Positions 21,301 to 31,527 of a stretch of DNA of 64,000 bases are shown here, piece by piece. The position numbers and the translations under genes are program-made. The notes beneath the pieces were generated by a model. The model was not told the origin of the DNA. It worked only from the letters and a program-made list of their open reading frames with translations, and did not search any database. Position 1 is the first letter of the stretch; the number at the start of each line of letters is the position of its first letter. The DNA comes from CAVXHV01 sp963761445 (GTDB taxonomy: Bacteria > Planctomycetota > Planctomycetia > Isosphaerales > Isosphaeraceae), in NCBI GenBank assembly GCA_963761445.1, contig CAVXHV010000018.1, positions 310,001-374,000 on the forward strand. The letters are read 5' to 3'.

Positions 21301-24300
21301 GATAGTGTCTCCCACTCCGGCGTCGCTGATTCCGCCACCTTGGTTACCGAGCGGGTCACCGTTGAGATCAGTCGACGTCGTGCCGGTGTAGTCGGTCCCG
21401 ATGAAATTCCTCTCGATCAAATTGTCTCCGTTATTAGAGGCGATCGAGATGCCGGACTGGGCGTTGGCGGAAATGACATTGCCTGAACCGGCGATCGTCC
21501 CGCCGATCGTGGTGGCGTTGCCCCCGGCCTGCGGAGGGCTGGGGATGTCGATACCATCACCGCCGTTTCCCAGAGGGAACGTGCCCGTGGAATCAAGGCC
21601 GATGTAATTTCCCTCGATCAGGGTGTTGACGGAGAATCCGGGATAGAAGCCGATCTGAATGCCATCGCCGGTGTTGCCGCTGATCACATTGCGTGCGCCG
21701 GGGATTGTCCCGCCGATTGTGTTGTCGCCTTTTCCGACATCAATTCCCAACGCGTTGCCAACGGCGACGCTGCCGCTTGAGTCCGTGCCGATCAGATTGC
21801 CGACAACGATGACGCCTCCGTTGGCAAACACACCGCTGACGCCGTTCCCCGAGATCACGTTAGCCGAGCCCGCCGCCGTGCCGCCGATCGTGTCTCCAGC
21901 CCCCGCCGCACCGATCCCGCCGCCCGTGTTTGGCAGCGGGGCAAGGCCCCCGGCCTGCAAGCCGATCAAATTGCCCTCGAAGACGTCGTTTCCACCGCCG
22001 TAATCGCTGATTCCACCCGCATTACCGGAAATCAGATTGCCCGCGCCGGTGCCGGGAACACTCGTGAGACCACCGATCGTGTTTCCCGAGGCGCCTGTAT
22101 CGATCTCGACGCCGATTGCATTGGCAATCGCAACACTGCCTGCGATGTCGGTGCCGATCAGGTTCCCGGCGACGACGTTGCCCGAAGCCCCCGCGCCGCT
22201 CAGCTCCACGCCGTCATTCTCATTGCCCGAGATGACGTTGCCCGTCCCGGGCGTCGTGCCGCCGATCGTGTTGTTCGCGCCCTCGACCAGCACGCCATCG
22301 GTATTCTGGCCCGCCGTTATTCCGTCCGTTTGCACGCCCACATAATTGGCCTGCACCACGTTGCCGCCCGAGTCGACCTCGATACCGGCAGTGCCGGCCG
22401 CCGTGAAGTTGATGATGTCGAACCCCCGGATCGCGCTACCGTCCGACCCGGTGGCGAGAACCAGCCCGCTCGTGGTGACCCCGGTCCCATCCAGCACGAT
22501 GATCGGTGTGCCGCCATACCCCGGTTGGCTCTCCGCGTAGAGGACGACGGAATGCGTGATCGGAGTGAGCCCCCCTGGCTGCGGGTTGATGACATAAGGA
22601 GCGCTCCCCGTCGTGATCCCGAACAGAATGACGTACGCGTTGGTATCGGAGGTAGCCGCATTCGCGTTCAAGATCGCTTGTTCCAGCGAGCCGGCTCCGG
22701 TTGCGGCCGTCGTGGTGACGACGTAGTCGGAAAGCTCGGTGACCATCGTGGCGGGCGTGGCGAACGCCGAGGTATCGGTGAACGTCGACCCAGCCACGAG
22801 CGTCGCCGTCGCCGTCACCGTCTGGCTCGTGAACAACGGAGTCGTGAACGAGGTGAACGTGACGTTACCCGTCGTGCCCCCCGAGAGTGTCTCGGTTCCC
22901 AGGTAGTAGTGGGCTTGCACCCCGCCGGCCGGATCATTGGACGAATCGGCGAAGAAGTCGAGCGAATAAGTCGAGCCGGGAGTAAATCCCGCCGCGGTCA
23001 AATCCACCGAGATGGTGATCTCGGCAGGCAGCGCCACCGCGGGCTCAGTCGTGACCGCGGTGATGACCGGGGCGGTCTGATCGTCGTTTCCGCCCGAGGA
23101 GAGGACGATGCCCGAGCCGTTGGCGTAAACCAGGTTCTCGAGGATCGGGTTTCCGGTCCCGGTATCCACGTCGACAGCATCGCCGGTATTGAACGCAATC
23201 GTATTGCCCGCGCCGGTCGCCGTTCCGCCGATCGTGTTGTCGGACGCCTCAAAAACGTAAATGCCGACAACGTTGGGTAGCGCGACCGTGCCGCTCGAGT
23301 TGGTGCCGATCGCGTTGCCCTCGACGACCGTGCCCGTCGTGCCATTTTGGAGCTCGATGCCGTAATCGTTGTTGCCCGAAATCTGGTTCGACGCGGAAGC
23401 GACGATGCCGCCGATCGTGTTGTCGGGCGCATCGTTGATATTCACGCCGGTCGAGCTGTTACTGATCGCGATCGTGCCGACGAAGCCGTTGCCGATTTGA
23501 TTGCCCGCAATCAGGTTGCCGGTGCTGCTCGGGCTCTCGATGTCCACGCCATACTCGGTGTTACCCAGGATGGTGTTAGCCGTGCCGGCAGAGGTGCCGC
23601 CGATCGTGTTTCCGAGGGAGTCGTCGATTTCCACGCCGACGTAGTTGGCCACCACTGTGCCCGAGATTTCCAGCCCGATCTGGTTACCCTCGACGACATT
23701 GTCATGCGAAGATTCGATATAGAGTCCATAACTGGTGTTGCCGGAGATCACGTTTGCTGCACTCGAAGTCGTACCACCAACCGTATTGTCGAAGGTACTC
23801 GCCCCAAGCTCCACGCCGATCGTGTTGGGCAGGGCGACAGTGCCCGAGACGTCGGTGCCGACCAGGTTGCCCGCGACGACGTTGTCGCTCGTCTGCGAGG
23901 CGTCGCTGATGTCGACGCCAACGCCAGTGTTCCCCGAGATCAGGTTGCCTGCGCCTGAGACCGTGCCGCCGACCGTGTTGCCGCTGGCGTTTCCCTCGAT
24001 CGTCACGCCGTTCACGTTGGGTAGCGCGACGGTGCCCGCGACGTCGGTGCCGATCTTGTTGCCCGCGACGACGTTGCTCATCGTCTCGTCGCCGGTGATC
24101 TCCACGCCGTCGCCGGCGTTCCCCGAGATGACATTGCCGGCACCGGAAGCCGTGCCGCCGATCGTGTTGCCGGAGGCCGCGCTATCGATCTCGACGCCGG
24201 TGCCGTTGGCAATCGAATACGAGATCGTGCCGACCACGTCGATGCCGATTTCGTTGCCGGCCACCTCGTTTCCCGACGATCCGTCGTCCGAGATCTCGAC

Positions 24301-27300
24301 GCCGTAAACGCTGTTGCCGGAGATGACGTTTCCCGCGCCGCTCGTCATGCCGCCGATCGTGTTGTTGTTCGCGCCGAAATTGACCAGGACACCGATGCCG
24401 TTGGGGACAGCGACTGTTCCGCCAGCGTCGGTCCCGATCAGGTTCCCCTCGATGACGTTACCGGTACTCCCAGAGCGTCCCAGCCAGATTCCGTAGCTCG
24501 TGTTCCCGGAGATCACGTTGCCCGTGCCCGCGGCGGTCCCGCCGATCGTGTCGCCGCCAGTCTCGGCGAAGAATATGCCGATGTCGTTGGGCACCGCGAG
24601 GGTACCAGTCCAGTCGGTCCCGATCAGGTTGCCCTCCACGAGATTGCCTGTGCTTGCGTCGATAAACTGGATACCGAACACATTGCCCGAGATCAGGTTG
24701 CCCTCGCCCGCCGCTAAACCGCCGATCGTGTTGTCGGTCCCGGCGACATAGATTCCCCAGTTGTTGGGCAGGGCAATCGTGGGCAGGGTGACCGTCCCGG
24801 TGATCTCCGTGCCGATCTGATTGCCGGCGACGACGTTGGCCGTGGTTCCCCCTTCAATATCGACTCCGGCATTCTCGTTCCCCGAGATCAGGTTGCCCGC
24901 CGAAGCCGCGCCGCCGATGGTGTTGCCCGAGGCGCCGGTGTCAATCTCCACTCCCTCGTAGTTGGGCAGCGCGACGGTGCCGCCCGAGTCCGTGCCGATA
25001 AAGTTGCCTTCGACTGCATTGCCGGTCGTGCCCACGCCGGTGATCTGTACTCCGTAGTTGTTGTCGCCGGAGATGACGTTGCGCGCCCCGGTATTCGTAC
25101 CGCCGATCGTGTTGTCCGTGCCGCCGCCGGCAATTTCCACGCCGTCGCCGGTGGCTCCGTTGCCGATCGCCATCGTGCCCGTCGCGTCGGTACCGATCAG
25201 GTTTCCGGCCACGATGTCCAGCGTCCCGCCGGCGATGTAGATCCCCCCGGCTCCGTTTCCCGAGATCACGTTGCCTGATCCGGTGGCCGAGCCGCCGACC
25301 ATATTGTTTGATCCACCCCCGTTACCACTCGAAATTCCACTTCCGGACGTGGTCGTGCCTCCGGTCCTGGAGCTTCCGGATGGGCGATCGGCTTCGAGGA
25401 TGAACACGCCGTAATGACCATTTGCGAGTGCGGCCGAGCCGTCGTCGACGCCGATAAAATTCCCAGCCACAACATTCCCTTCGCCCCCGGCGAGCACGAC
25501 GCCGATGCGCATATTTCCCGAGATGATGTTTCGCGCCGCGGCGGTCGCACCGCCGACCGTGTTGGACGTAGCGCCCTCCTCGATCTCGACGCCTCGGCCG
25601 TTCGCAACCGCGAGCGTGCCCGTCAAGTCGGTGCCGATCAGGTTGCCTTCGACCGTGTTCCCCTTCGTGAGCGAGCCGGTGATCTCGATGCCGTCGCCCG
25701 TGTTGCCCGAGATCAAGTTTCCCGCACCCGCGGCCGTGCCGCCCACGGTATCGCCGGTGGCGCCGGAGGTGATATCGATGCCGTCTCCCGTGTTTGGCAG
25801 CGCGGCGAGGCCGCCGGCCTGGGTGCCGATCAGGTTGCCTGCGAATACATTGTCGCCTGAGCTTGAGTCGGTGATTCCGGTCGTGTTGCCGGAGATCAGA
25901 TTGCCGGCGCCAGTGCCAGGGGTGGCCGTCAGTCCGCCGATGGTATTTCCGGAGGCGTCTATTCCGATCAAGAGTCCTGGGCCGGTGGCGGGGATGGCGG
26001 CGGTGCCGGAGGCGTTCGTGCCGATAAAGTTGCCTTCGACGAGATTCCCGGACGCGCCCTGGATGTAGACCGCATATTCGTTGAATCCCGCGATGACGTT
26101 CCTTGCCGCGGCGGTTGTGCCGCCGATCGTGTTCGAGTTGCCGCCAATGACGACACCGATGCCCCGGGTGTCACCGGGGTGGGCGGAAACGCGAGTCGTG
26201 CCGCTGATATCGGTGCCGATAAAGTTGCCTTCGACCAAGTTGTTCGTGGAATTTCCGCCCAGCTCGATTTCGCCCTCGCTGGCGGGGCCGTCGTTTCCTG
26301 AGATCAGGTTCCCAGCGCCGGCGGCGGTGCCGCCGATGGTGACGAAGCTTGCCTCAGCCACGACGATGCCGCCATCCAAGTTGGGAAGCGCGTTCTCTCC
26401 GGTTTTGTCGGCGCCGATGATGTTGCCTTCGACCAGCAGCGTGTCGGGTGCGGTGTAGACGTTGTAAACGATGCCGAAACTCCGGCTGCCCGAGATCACG
26501 TTGCCCGGTCCGGTGCCGGGGGTGGTCGTGAGCCCGCCGACCGTGTAGGACCCGTCCTGGAGCTCGACGCCGACCGACGTCCTGGTGGAAAGCGTCGTGG
26601 TGCCGGTGATATCGGTGCCGATAAAGTTACTCTGGATCACGCTGCCACTGGAGGCTGTCGCGTAAACATTGTAACCGTCAGCTACGCCGAAACCGTTGCC
26701 GGAGATTACGTTGGTGCCGCCGGGCTCACCGATCGTGGTGCCGGGTGAAAAGTAAACGACGATGCCTGCCGCGGTGAACAGATTATTTCCCGCTGGGACG
26801 GTGTTGCCGAGAGCGGTCGCCCCGCCTGCGCTGGTGCCGATCAGGTTGCCGGCGATCAGATTGCCCGTGCCCGTATCGTGCAGGAACACGCCGCTGACGC
26901 CGTTACCCGAGATGACGTTGCCGGCGCCCGTGCCGGGGATCGCCGTGAGCCCGCCGATCGTGTTGCCGGCGGCGCCGGGATCCAACAAGACGCCTCCGGA
27001 ATTGAAGGAGTCGACGCCGTCGTTTGCAAGGATGTTGTTTCCCAGTGCGACGGTTCCGGTCACGTCGGTGCCGATAAAGTTGCCCTCGACGAGATTGTCG
27101 CTGGCCTCGATGAAGACTCCGGTAAGAATGTTGCCGGAGATGATGTTGCGGGCGGCGGTTGTCATGCCGCCGATCGTGTTGCCGGATGAGCCGGTATCGA
27201 GCTCGATGCCGTTCAGGTTGGCAACTGCCAGGGTGCCGGTTGCGTCGGTGCCGATGTAAGAGGCTTCGATCGTGTTGTCCGTCGTCTCGACCAGGACGCC

Positions 27301-27813
27301 GGCACCGGCGCTGAAAGCGTTGATCGCCAGCGCAGACACCACGCTGCCGTCGGAGCCGGTGCCGAGCACCAGGCCGTCTGCGCCGGCGCCGGCGCCCGCG
27401 CCGTCAATATCGATCTGCGGCGCATTCGTATATCCCGGCTGCGACGTGCCGTCGATATCCACCGGCACCGTGATGCTCGGCAACGCCGACAGCGCGCTGA
27501 TTGTCCAGACGCCGGTACTCGCGCTGTAGCCCGAATCGCTGGTGGGGATATCGAAATCGATCGTGTTGGGCCCAGGCCCGTTCGAGTTGCTCTGCGTCAG
27601 TGCATAGCGCAGCGAGCCCGTATCGCTGGCGCTGTCACTCGTATCGGTGACCGTGAACGTCGACAGCATCATCCGCTTGTCGAGCAGCAGGAAGTCCGGC
27701 AGGAACGGCTTCCGCTTCGGTCGCTTGGCGCCGTTGCGTCGCCGGGAGTGCATCCATCCGCGGTTCGGACGGTTGGCGGGCCCGCCACCGCCCGTTCCAT
27801 GAGGTGTCGACAT
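6389..27813 (-). CDS. Giant secreted multidomain adhesin/protease-like protein (about 7,140 aa, six frame breaks)
   Basis: Translation starts at ATG 27813, with AGAGGA about 8 bases upstream. The leader is basic (RRRNGAKRPKRKPF) and contains DFLLLDKRMMLSTFTVTDT, the planctomycete pattern at the start of giant secreted proteins. In order there follow beta-helix repeats (residues ~100-3960), a PKD domain (~4090-4180), FG-GAP-like repeats (~4180-4570), PKD domains (~4570-4990), RTX repeats (~5040-5950), a metzincin-like segment (~5955-6160), a PPC-like domain (~6160-6330), more PKD and Ig-like domains, and a Ser/Gly-rich beta part with NPGIYVISGGGLSDSG. The reading frame changes near 20600, 18600, 16595, 16225, 14335 and 7740. 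The same repeat or domain continues on both sides each time, so I treat it as one gene. Likely role: cell-surface attachment and matrix modification. The annotated end (TGA 6389-6391) overlaps the pdxA start; an end near 6459 is possible. Confidence 0.8.
6448..6453 (-). promoter_or_regulatory. Candidate -10 box for pdxA (TACAAT)
   Basis: On the minus strand TACAAT lies about 50 bases before the pdxA start, within the last codons of the giant gene as read here. The element 17 bases upstream is a poor -35. A stop TAG just before it in another frame suggests that the giant gene may really end near 6459 and that this is the true intergenic promoter. Confidence 0.35.
9330..9960 (-). other. Metzincin-like protease segment inside the giant gene
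   Basis: The encoded segment contains HELGHLSGEQHGD (9538-9576), which fits the zinc motif HExxHxxGxxH. About 45 residues later WHIMASG (9421-9441) fits the Met-turn. It is preceded by VYLDFDTYELPGQHYYTDDE and IYFNDPV, comparable with the strands before the active-site helix in metzincins. RTX repeats lie before it and a PPC-like domain with DFYSFTAAAGT after it. Peptidase activity is inferred from the intact motif. Confidence 0.7.
9970..12700 (-). repeat. RTX-type calcium-binding nonapeptide repeats
   Basis: This part encodes long runs of GGxGxDxI nonapeptides (for example GGSGDDTITGGSGNDIIYGG), the hallmark of RTX calcium-binding beta-rolls in secreted proteins. The array also contains degenerate units and the exact 81-base tandem repeat annotated separately. 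A short second RTX block (GGPGDDTIVGGTADDTI) lies near 8700-8800. Confidence 0.9.
11570..12298 (-). repeat. 81-base perfect-period tandem array, 9 units
   Basis: The word GTCGCATTGCC (plus strand) recurs at 11570, 11651, 11732, 11813, 11894, 11975, 12056, 12137 and 12218, exactly 81 bases apart. A tenth, diverged unit follows at 12299. Each unit encodes 27 residues of the form GSDSISGGTANDIIYLTTGN followed by ATVTGGS. Units differ at only a few, mainly third-codon, positions, so amplification is recent relative to the flanking RTX repeats. The array length may also be misassembled. Confidence 0.92.
14100..15260 (-). repeat. FG-GAP-like (integrin-propeller) repeats
   Basis: About seven units of 55-60 residues each carry a GDxFGxSVAxxGxNVxIGAP block followed by AYLFD or VYLYDG. 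This spacing is that of FG-GAP blades, which fold as a beta-propeller. One unit crosses the frame change near 14335. The flanking domains are PKD-like. Confidence 0.75.
15900..27500 (-). repeat. Beta-helix repeat region (NTIGG...NVISGN...NLIEGNFIGTD)
   Basis: This part of the giant gene is built from more than 40 units, each about 45-55 residues long. The typical unit reads NTIGGTxxGAGNVISGN, then GDGVEISG, then GNLVEGNLIGTDxTGT, then ALPNxxGVEI. Such spacing of Asn, Gly and Ile is typical of right-handed parallel beta-helices. Near 22300-23080 the array is interrupted by an Ig-like insert (ITISVDLTAAGFTPGSTYSLDFF) and a second helix-capping start (LSDYVVTTTAATGAGSLEQAI), so the region probably arose by fusion or duplication of two such modules. 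Confidence 0.85.
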
Positions 27814-29566
27814 CAAAGAATCCTCTTCTGCGCAGAGAGACCAGTTTCAAGGTGCCAAGTTCGTGTAGGCGCGAACTGTGCAGCCGTCCTCATGACGTCG
27901 TGCTGCGTATTGCGTTCGGACGACCCGCGCCTGTGCGGGCCAAACTCCTCGTTGCGACGTTCCTGTGGCGGAACGCAGCGGTGCTACGGCTTTCGGCGCG
28001 AGCTGCGGCGCATTGAAGCAGCCAGCATTGTAAAAGAACATTAACACACTTTCCGGTTTTCCCGTGTCAGTAATTCATCCGTGCGAAACCCCATTTTTTC
28101 GGCGAATGTTGTTTTTTCCGAACCTTTCTTGTTCTGGGACTCGGCCTACCGCGTCTGGCAAGTCGCGCGTGGAATTCCGCGATCCAGGAGCGGGCGGCGA
28201 GCCTTCCGGCGCCCGGAGACCAGTTCACGGAGGTTCTCATCGCATGTTTCTCATATTGCCCATCTTTCCACCCTGGATTGCGTAGGTGATCGACGTTGCG
28301 ACGTCAATCCGCAACGAATTCGCGCTTGACCGATCCGTGATTACAACGGGGCCCGACCGCGTCCTCTCCGGGCTGCCCTGAATCGATGCGGATTCAATCG
28401 TTTTCTTTGGGAGGACGCCCTCGGGCGCTGTGGCTCAAGAGACGGTACTGGCACTTCCTCGCGGATCTGACTCGACCATCGGGAAATTTTTTTCTCGTTC
28501 CGACGCTCAGCGCCAGAAAGGCCTGCGTGACGCTCCGCGTCGTCGGCCCGGCAGCCAGGCTTTGACCAGCTCGTGGGCACGCCCGCGAGATTGCACGTCG
28601 CCTCCCCGACACACTTGCCCGAAGCACGAGCGAATGTAACCCGAACCCTGGCTTGCACTTCGGGTTAATGGTGTGCGGACGACGTGGTATCGAGCACTCG
28701 GAAAGGACGAATTCTTTTTTCTTTTGGCAACTCGATCGCAGTTCTTGCAGATCATCATGGTAGGAGAAATGGGTGCGCTTGCGGGTGCGGGCGCAAACCA
28801 CAGAGATCAAATGCCACAACCAAAAACTCGAGGAGCAAATCTGCGTCAGGCCAAGAGCCTGACCTAGACGACATGCCTTACCACCACGTTCCGAGCTTGA
28901 TGTCTCGCAGGTCTCAATTCTCGCCTCGGATTCGTCTCGAGGGTCTGGCGAATGCGCCGGCGCCCTTTCCCTTCATATCAAAAAGGCGAAATGAAGCGCG
29001 GCGGAAGCGGCGTCGGGAAGCTGGCAATTTACACTACTGTACGAATGCTTCAAAAGTTCTCCAGGAGTACCATTTCGTACCACTTCGTACCACATTTCAA
29101 GGTCGGAAACGGGCCACGCAAAGCGCGACGTGCGATCTGTAAATCGAAGAGGCATCAATGGATCGGAGAAAAGGCGTGCGTTTTCCAGCGATCAGGAAGC
29201 GTCGTGGTACGACGCAGCCCAAAATTGGGACTCTGGAACGGGGGCCTCGTTCACCATGTCCAGAGAGAGGGCGAAGCGGGGGGACCAGGACGGAGGGCGG
29301 AGGACTGAAATGCCATTATGTTCACTCCGACTGGCCGCCGGGGTCAACGCCAGGGCGAAGCCCGACCTACGCCGGTTGGGTCGTTCCCTTCAGCTCTGAG
29401 GAACACGATTTTCTTCGCACCTTAGCCGCGAGCCAAGCCCTCTGGGCGCACTGATTTACGACCGATTCAGGGTTTTCACCATTTTGCGCCTTCTTCGCAC
29501 TTCCCACTTTTGGGCCATTTGCTGGTAAGCTAGGGTGCTTTTCAGTTAGCCAGCTCGGAGGCACCC
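27814..29566. other. Long intergenic region, no supported gene
   Basis: About 1.75 kb between the divergent giant gene and the insertion sequence. Reading frames of up to 152 codons occur on both strands, but their translations are Arg/Ser-rich and lack domains, and no start has a convincing ribosome site. The part next to the giant gene should contain its promoter. Visible structures are a 9-base inverted repeat (28637-28667) and a 10-base tandem TTCGTACCAC (29074-29093). The region has more A/T runs than its surroundings and may contain decayed mobile DNA. Confidence 0.6.
28637..28667. repeat. Perfect 9-base inverted repeat
   Basis: TAACCCGAA (28637-28645) and TTCGGGTTA (28659-28667) are exact reverse complements separated by 13 bases. 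The hairpin is not followed by a T run, so a terminator is unlikely; a protein-binding site or remnant of a mobile-element end is possible. Confidence 0.6.
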
Positions 29567-29920
29567 GTGCGAGTCCCACGTCATCCCACCAATATTCGGC
29601 GGATGCTCGAAAGCCGGGTAAAGCAGGTGGCCGCTCGTAAACCTGCGCTTGCTGCCAGCCTCGTTTCGTTCGAGCGCAGGTGTGGTAAGCCCGGCTGCCA
29701 TTGCGCCTCTGGCGAAAAGCATCGTGGCCATCAGCTCACCTTCAACAACCGTGGCAAGACGCGCACGGTTTACGTTCCAGTCGACTTCACGGAAGAGGTT
29801 CGTTCATGGATCGACGAACATCGCCGACTCAAAGCTCTGCTCCAGGAGATCTCTCAACTGAGCCTGGCACTGGTTCGCAGCCATGCCCAGGAACGAAAAC
29901 GGCGAAAGGGCCGGTCGTAA
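29567..29920 (+). CDS. Insertion-sequence first frame (DUF6788-like)
   Basis: The 117-residue protein is basic. It has a central CGKPGCHCASGEKHRGH segment (about residues 39-55) with Cys and His placed like a zinc-binding knuckle. NRGKTRTVYVPVDFTEEVRSW and a helical C-terminus ending in RKRRKGRS follow. I recall it as the DUF6788 type found upstream of transposases. GTG at 29567 has GGAGG 5 bases upstream, a strong start signal. The frame ends at TAA 29918-29920, seven bases after a slippery heptamer. Likely role: DNA-binding N-terminal part of the transposase when fused by frameshifting. Confidence 0.75.
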   Translation: MRVPRHPTNIRRMLESRVKQVAARKPALAASLVSFERRCGKPGCHCASGEKHRGHQLTFNNRGKTRTVYVPVDFTEEVRSWIDEHRRLKALLQEISQLSLALVRSHAQERKRRKGRS

Positions 29921-31272
29921 GCCTCGGCGAGACGTTCGCCACAACATTCCACCACTTCTGGCCCGAGTTTAATCGGTGGCTGGATGGCGTGCCCGATACC
30001 CGGTTTTTGCCGCTGGTCATCTATCACAAACGATTCCTCATCTGGTGGGGGATCAGCCTGTATCTGTTTCAGCTCGGCAGTCGCAGGCAGTTGGATTTCG
30101 ATCTCGATGACCGCGGCACCGAGGTCTTGAACAACTTCAACCGATTCGCTCAAACCGAGCAGGAGACCCGGCCGGTACACGACACCCTTGATCATTTCCT
30201 GGAACACACTGGCGCTGCTCCTTTCGCCGAGTTGCGAACACACATGCTGCGTCGCCTCATTCGCATGAGGTCTTTGGACGCCGCTCGCTTGCAGGGGAGG
30301 TTCGTCGTGGCTCTCGATGCCACTGGTCATCTGGCTTTTCGGCGGCGGCATTGCCCGCATTGCTTGGTCTATCGTCACGCGACCCACACCGCTTACCTGC
30401 ACCAGGTCCTGGAAGCCAAAATACTCGGACCGGCGGGTTTGACCCTGTCCATGGCCAGTGAGTTCATTGAAAACTCGGACAGCAACGCCGCCCTTTCCGG
30501 CGAGGCTCGTAAACAAGATTGCGAGCTCAAGGCGCTGACCCGTTTGCTTCCTCAACTTCGTCGTGGCTTCCCGCAACTACGCTCGTGCCTTTCCGGTGAT
30601 AGTCTCTATGCGTGCGGCCGCACCCTGCAACTGGCCAAGGATTACCATTGCAACTACGTATTAACATTCAAGCCGGGCCATATGCCTGCCGTATGGAAGG
30701 ACTTTCAGGCGCTATTGAAGCTCTGCCCCAGCAATGAACTGACATGCTCTACGCCCCAAGGTGTGCACCAGGTCTATCGCTGGGTTCACGGCTTGTCCTA
30801 CCAGGATGACCAAGGCCGAACCTGGCACTTTAACGCGATCGAATGCACGGAAACGGTCGACGGCGAAATCACCGTATTCGCCTGGATCACGGACCTCAAG
30901 GTTGACATCCGCACGGTAGAGGAGATTGCCACGAAAGGAGGACGACATCGCTGGCACATTGAGAACCAAGGATTCAATCGTCAGAAGAATAGCGGCCTGA
31001 ACCTGGAACATGCTTTCAGCACCGACCCGGAAAGGCTCAAAGCCTACTATTACTTGCTGCAGATCGCTCACATCATCATGCAGGTCCTCGAGGTCGGCAG
31101 CTTGCTCCGCAATGCGGCGGCGGAGTTTGGGCGGACACCCATGCAGTTGTTCGGTAGCCTGAAGAACCTCGCCCGCCGCTTGTTGGAAGCCTTCCGATAC
31201 ATCGCCCTGAGCGACGAAGCGTTTGACCACTCCCGTGCCGGTCGCATTCAGATTCGTTTCGATACCTCCTAG
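29806..31272 (+). CDS. DDE transposase (IS4-like)
   Basis: The second frame is open from 29701; ATG 29806 is the first reasonable independent start, though the protein is probably made as a -1 fusion entered at 29905. Recognisable content begins at SLGETFATTFHHFWPEFNRW. The three catalytic acidic residues are likely in VVALDATGHLAF, CLSGDSLYA and RWHIENQGFNRQKNSG, the last resembling the R-x3-E signature of IS4-type enzymes. It also carries an HCPHCLVYRHATHTAYLHQV segment. The frame is intact to TAG 31272, so the element may still be active. It may have brought in part of the non-coding DNA to its left. Confidence 0.8.
   Translation: MDRRTSPTQSSAPGDLSTEPGTGSQPCPGTKTAKGPVVSLGETFATTFHHFWPEFNRWLDGVPDTRFLPLVIYHKRFLIWWGISLYLFQLGSRRQLDFDLDDRGTEVLNNFNRFAQTEQETRPVHDTLDHFLEHTGAAPFAELRTHMLRRLIRMRSLDAARLQGRFVVALDATGHLAFRRRHCPHCLVYRHATHTAYLHQVLEAKILGPAGLTLSMASEFIENSDSNAALSGEARKQDCELKALTRLLPQLRRGFPQLRSCLSGDSLYACGRTLQLAKDYHCNYVLTFKPGHMPAVWKDFQALLKLCPSNELTCSTPQGVHQVYRWVHGLSYQDDQGRTWHFNAIECTETVDGEITVFAWITDLKVDIRTVEEIATKGGRHRWHIENQGFNRQKNSGLNLEHAFSTDPERLKAYYYLLQIAHIIMQVLEVGSLLRNAAAEFGRTPMQLFGSLKNLARRLLEAFRYIALSDEAFDHSRAGRIQIRFDTS
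29905..29911 (+). promoter_or_regulatory. Candidate -1 ribosomal frameshift site (AAAGGGC)
   Basis: In the frame of the first reading frame the sequence is cgA AAG GGC cgg tcg taa, which fits the X XXY YYZ heptamer rule. A -1 slip gives AAA GGG and enters the second frame as KGPVVSLGETF. The site is only seven bases before the stop codon. No stimulatory stem-loop was modelled. Confidence 0.5.
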
Positions 31273-31527
31273 TCCAAGCGGAGCGTTTCTCGGGTCACCA
31301 GGTGCCGGCCGCCGCAGAAATCACAGGACATTCGCTCGCGGCGCTGCGCGAGCCCGCTACCCGTCCGCGCACCGTCGCCCGCTCAAGTCGACCCTTCGCG
31401 GCCGGAAAAACTCACGCAACACGTATTCCTCACGGCTGCGTTCCCTTACTGCAACTGTAATTAGAACAAGCGACTGGGTAAGATGCAGTTTGTACGATGC
31501 CAGAGTTCGATCGGAGTGCGCCCTTCC

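Larger units (their letters stand above)
29567..31272 (+). mobile_element. Insertion sequence with two overlapping reading frames (DDE transposase)
   Basis: The element carries a 117-codon first frame and a longer second frame displaced by -1, which is common in insertion sequences that make a fused transposase by frameshifting. The limits given are those of the coding frames. I could not find convincing terminal inverted repeats or a target duplication in the flanks (about 29440-29566 and 31273-31450), so the true ends are unknown. Confidence 0.75.

Noticed and set aside
16180..27259. Many plus-strand frames with 'ITLPAPAAVPPIVL' text
   Set aside because: Antisense images of the NTIGG/NVISGN repeats.
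28637..28667. Inverted repeat considered as a transcription terminator
   Set aside because: There is no T run after either arm and no gene ends nearby.
28394..29142. Frames of 141 codons (minus) and 152 codons (plus) in the intergenic region
   Set aside because: Low-complexity Arg/Ser-rich translations, no ribosome site, no domain.
29440..31450. Terminal inverted repeats of the insertion sequence
   Set aside because: I compared both flanks by eye and found no convincing matching ends or target duplication.
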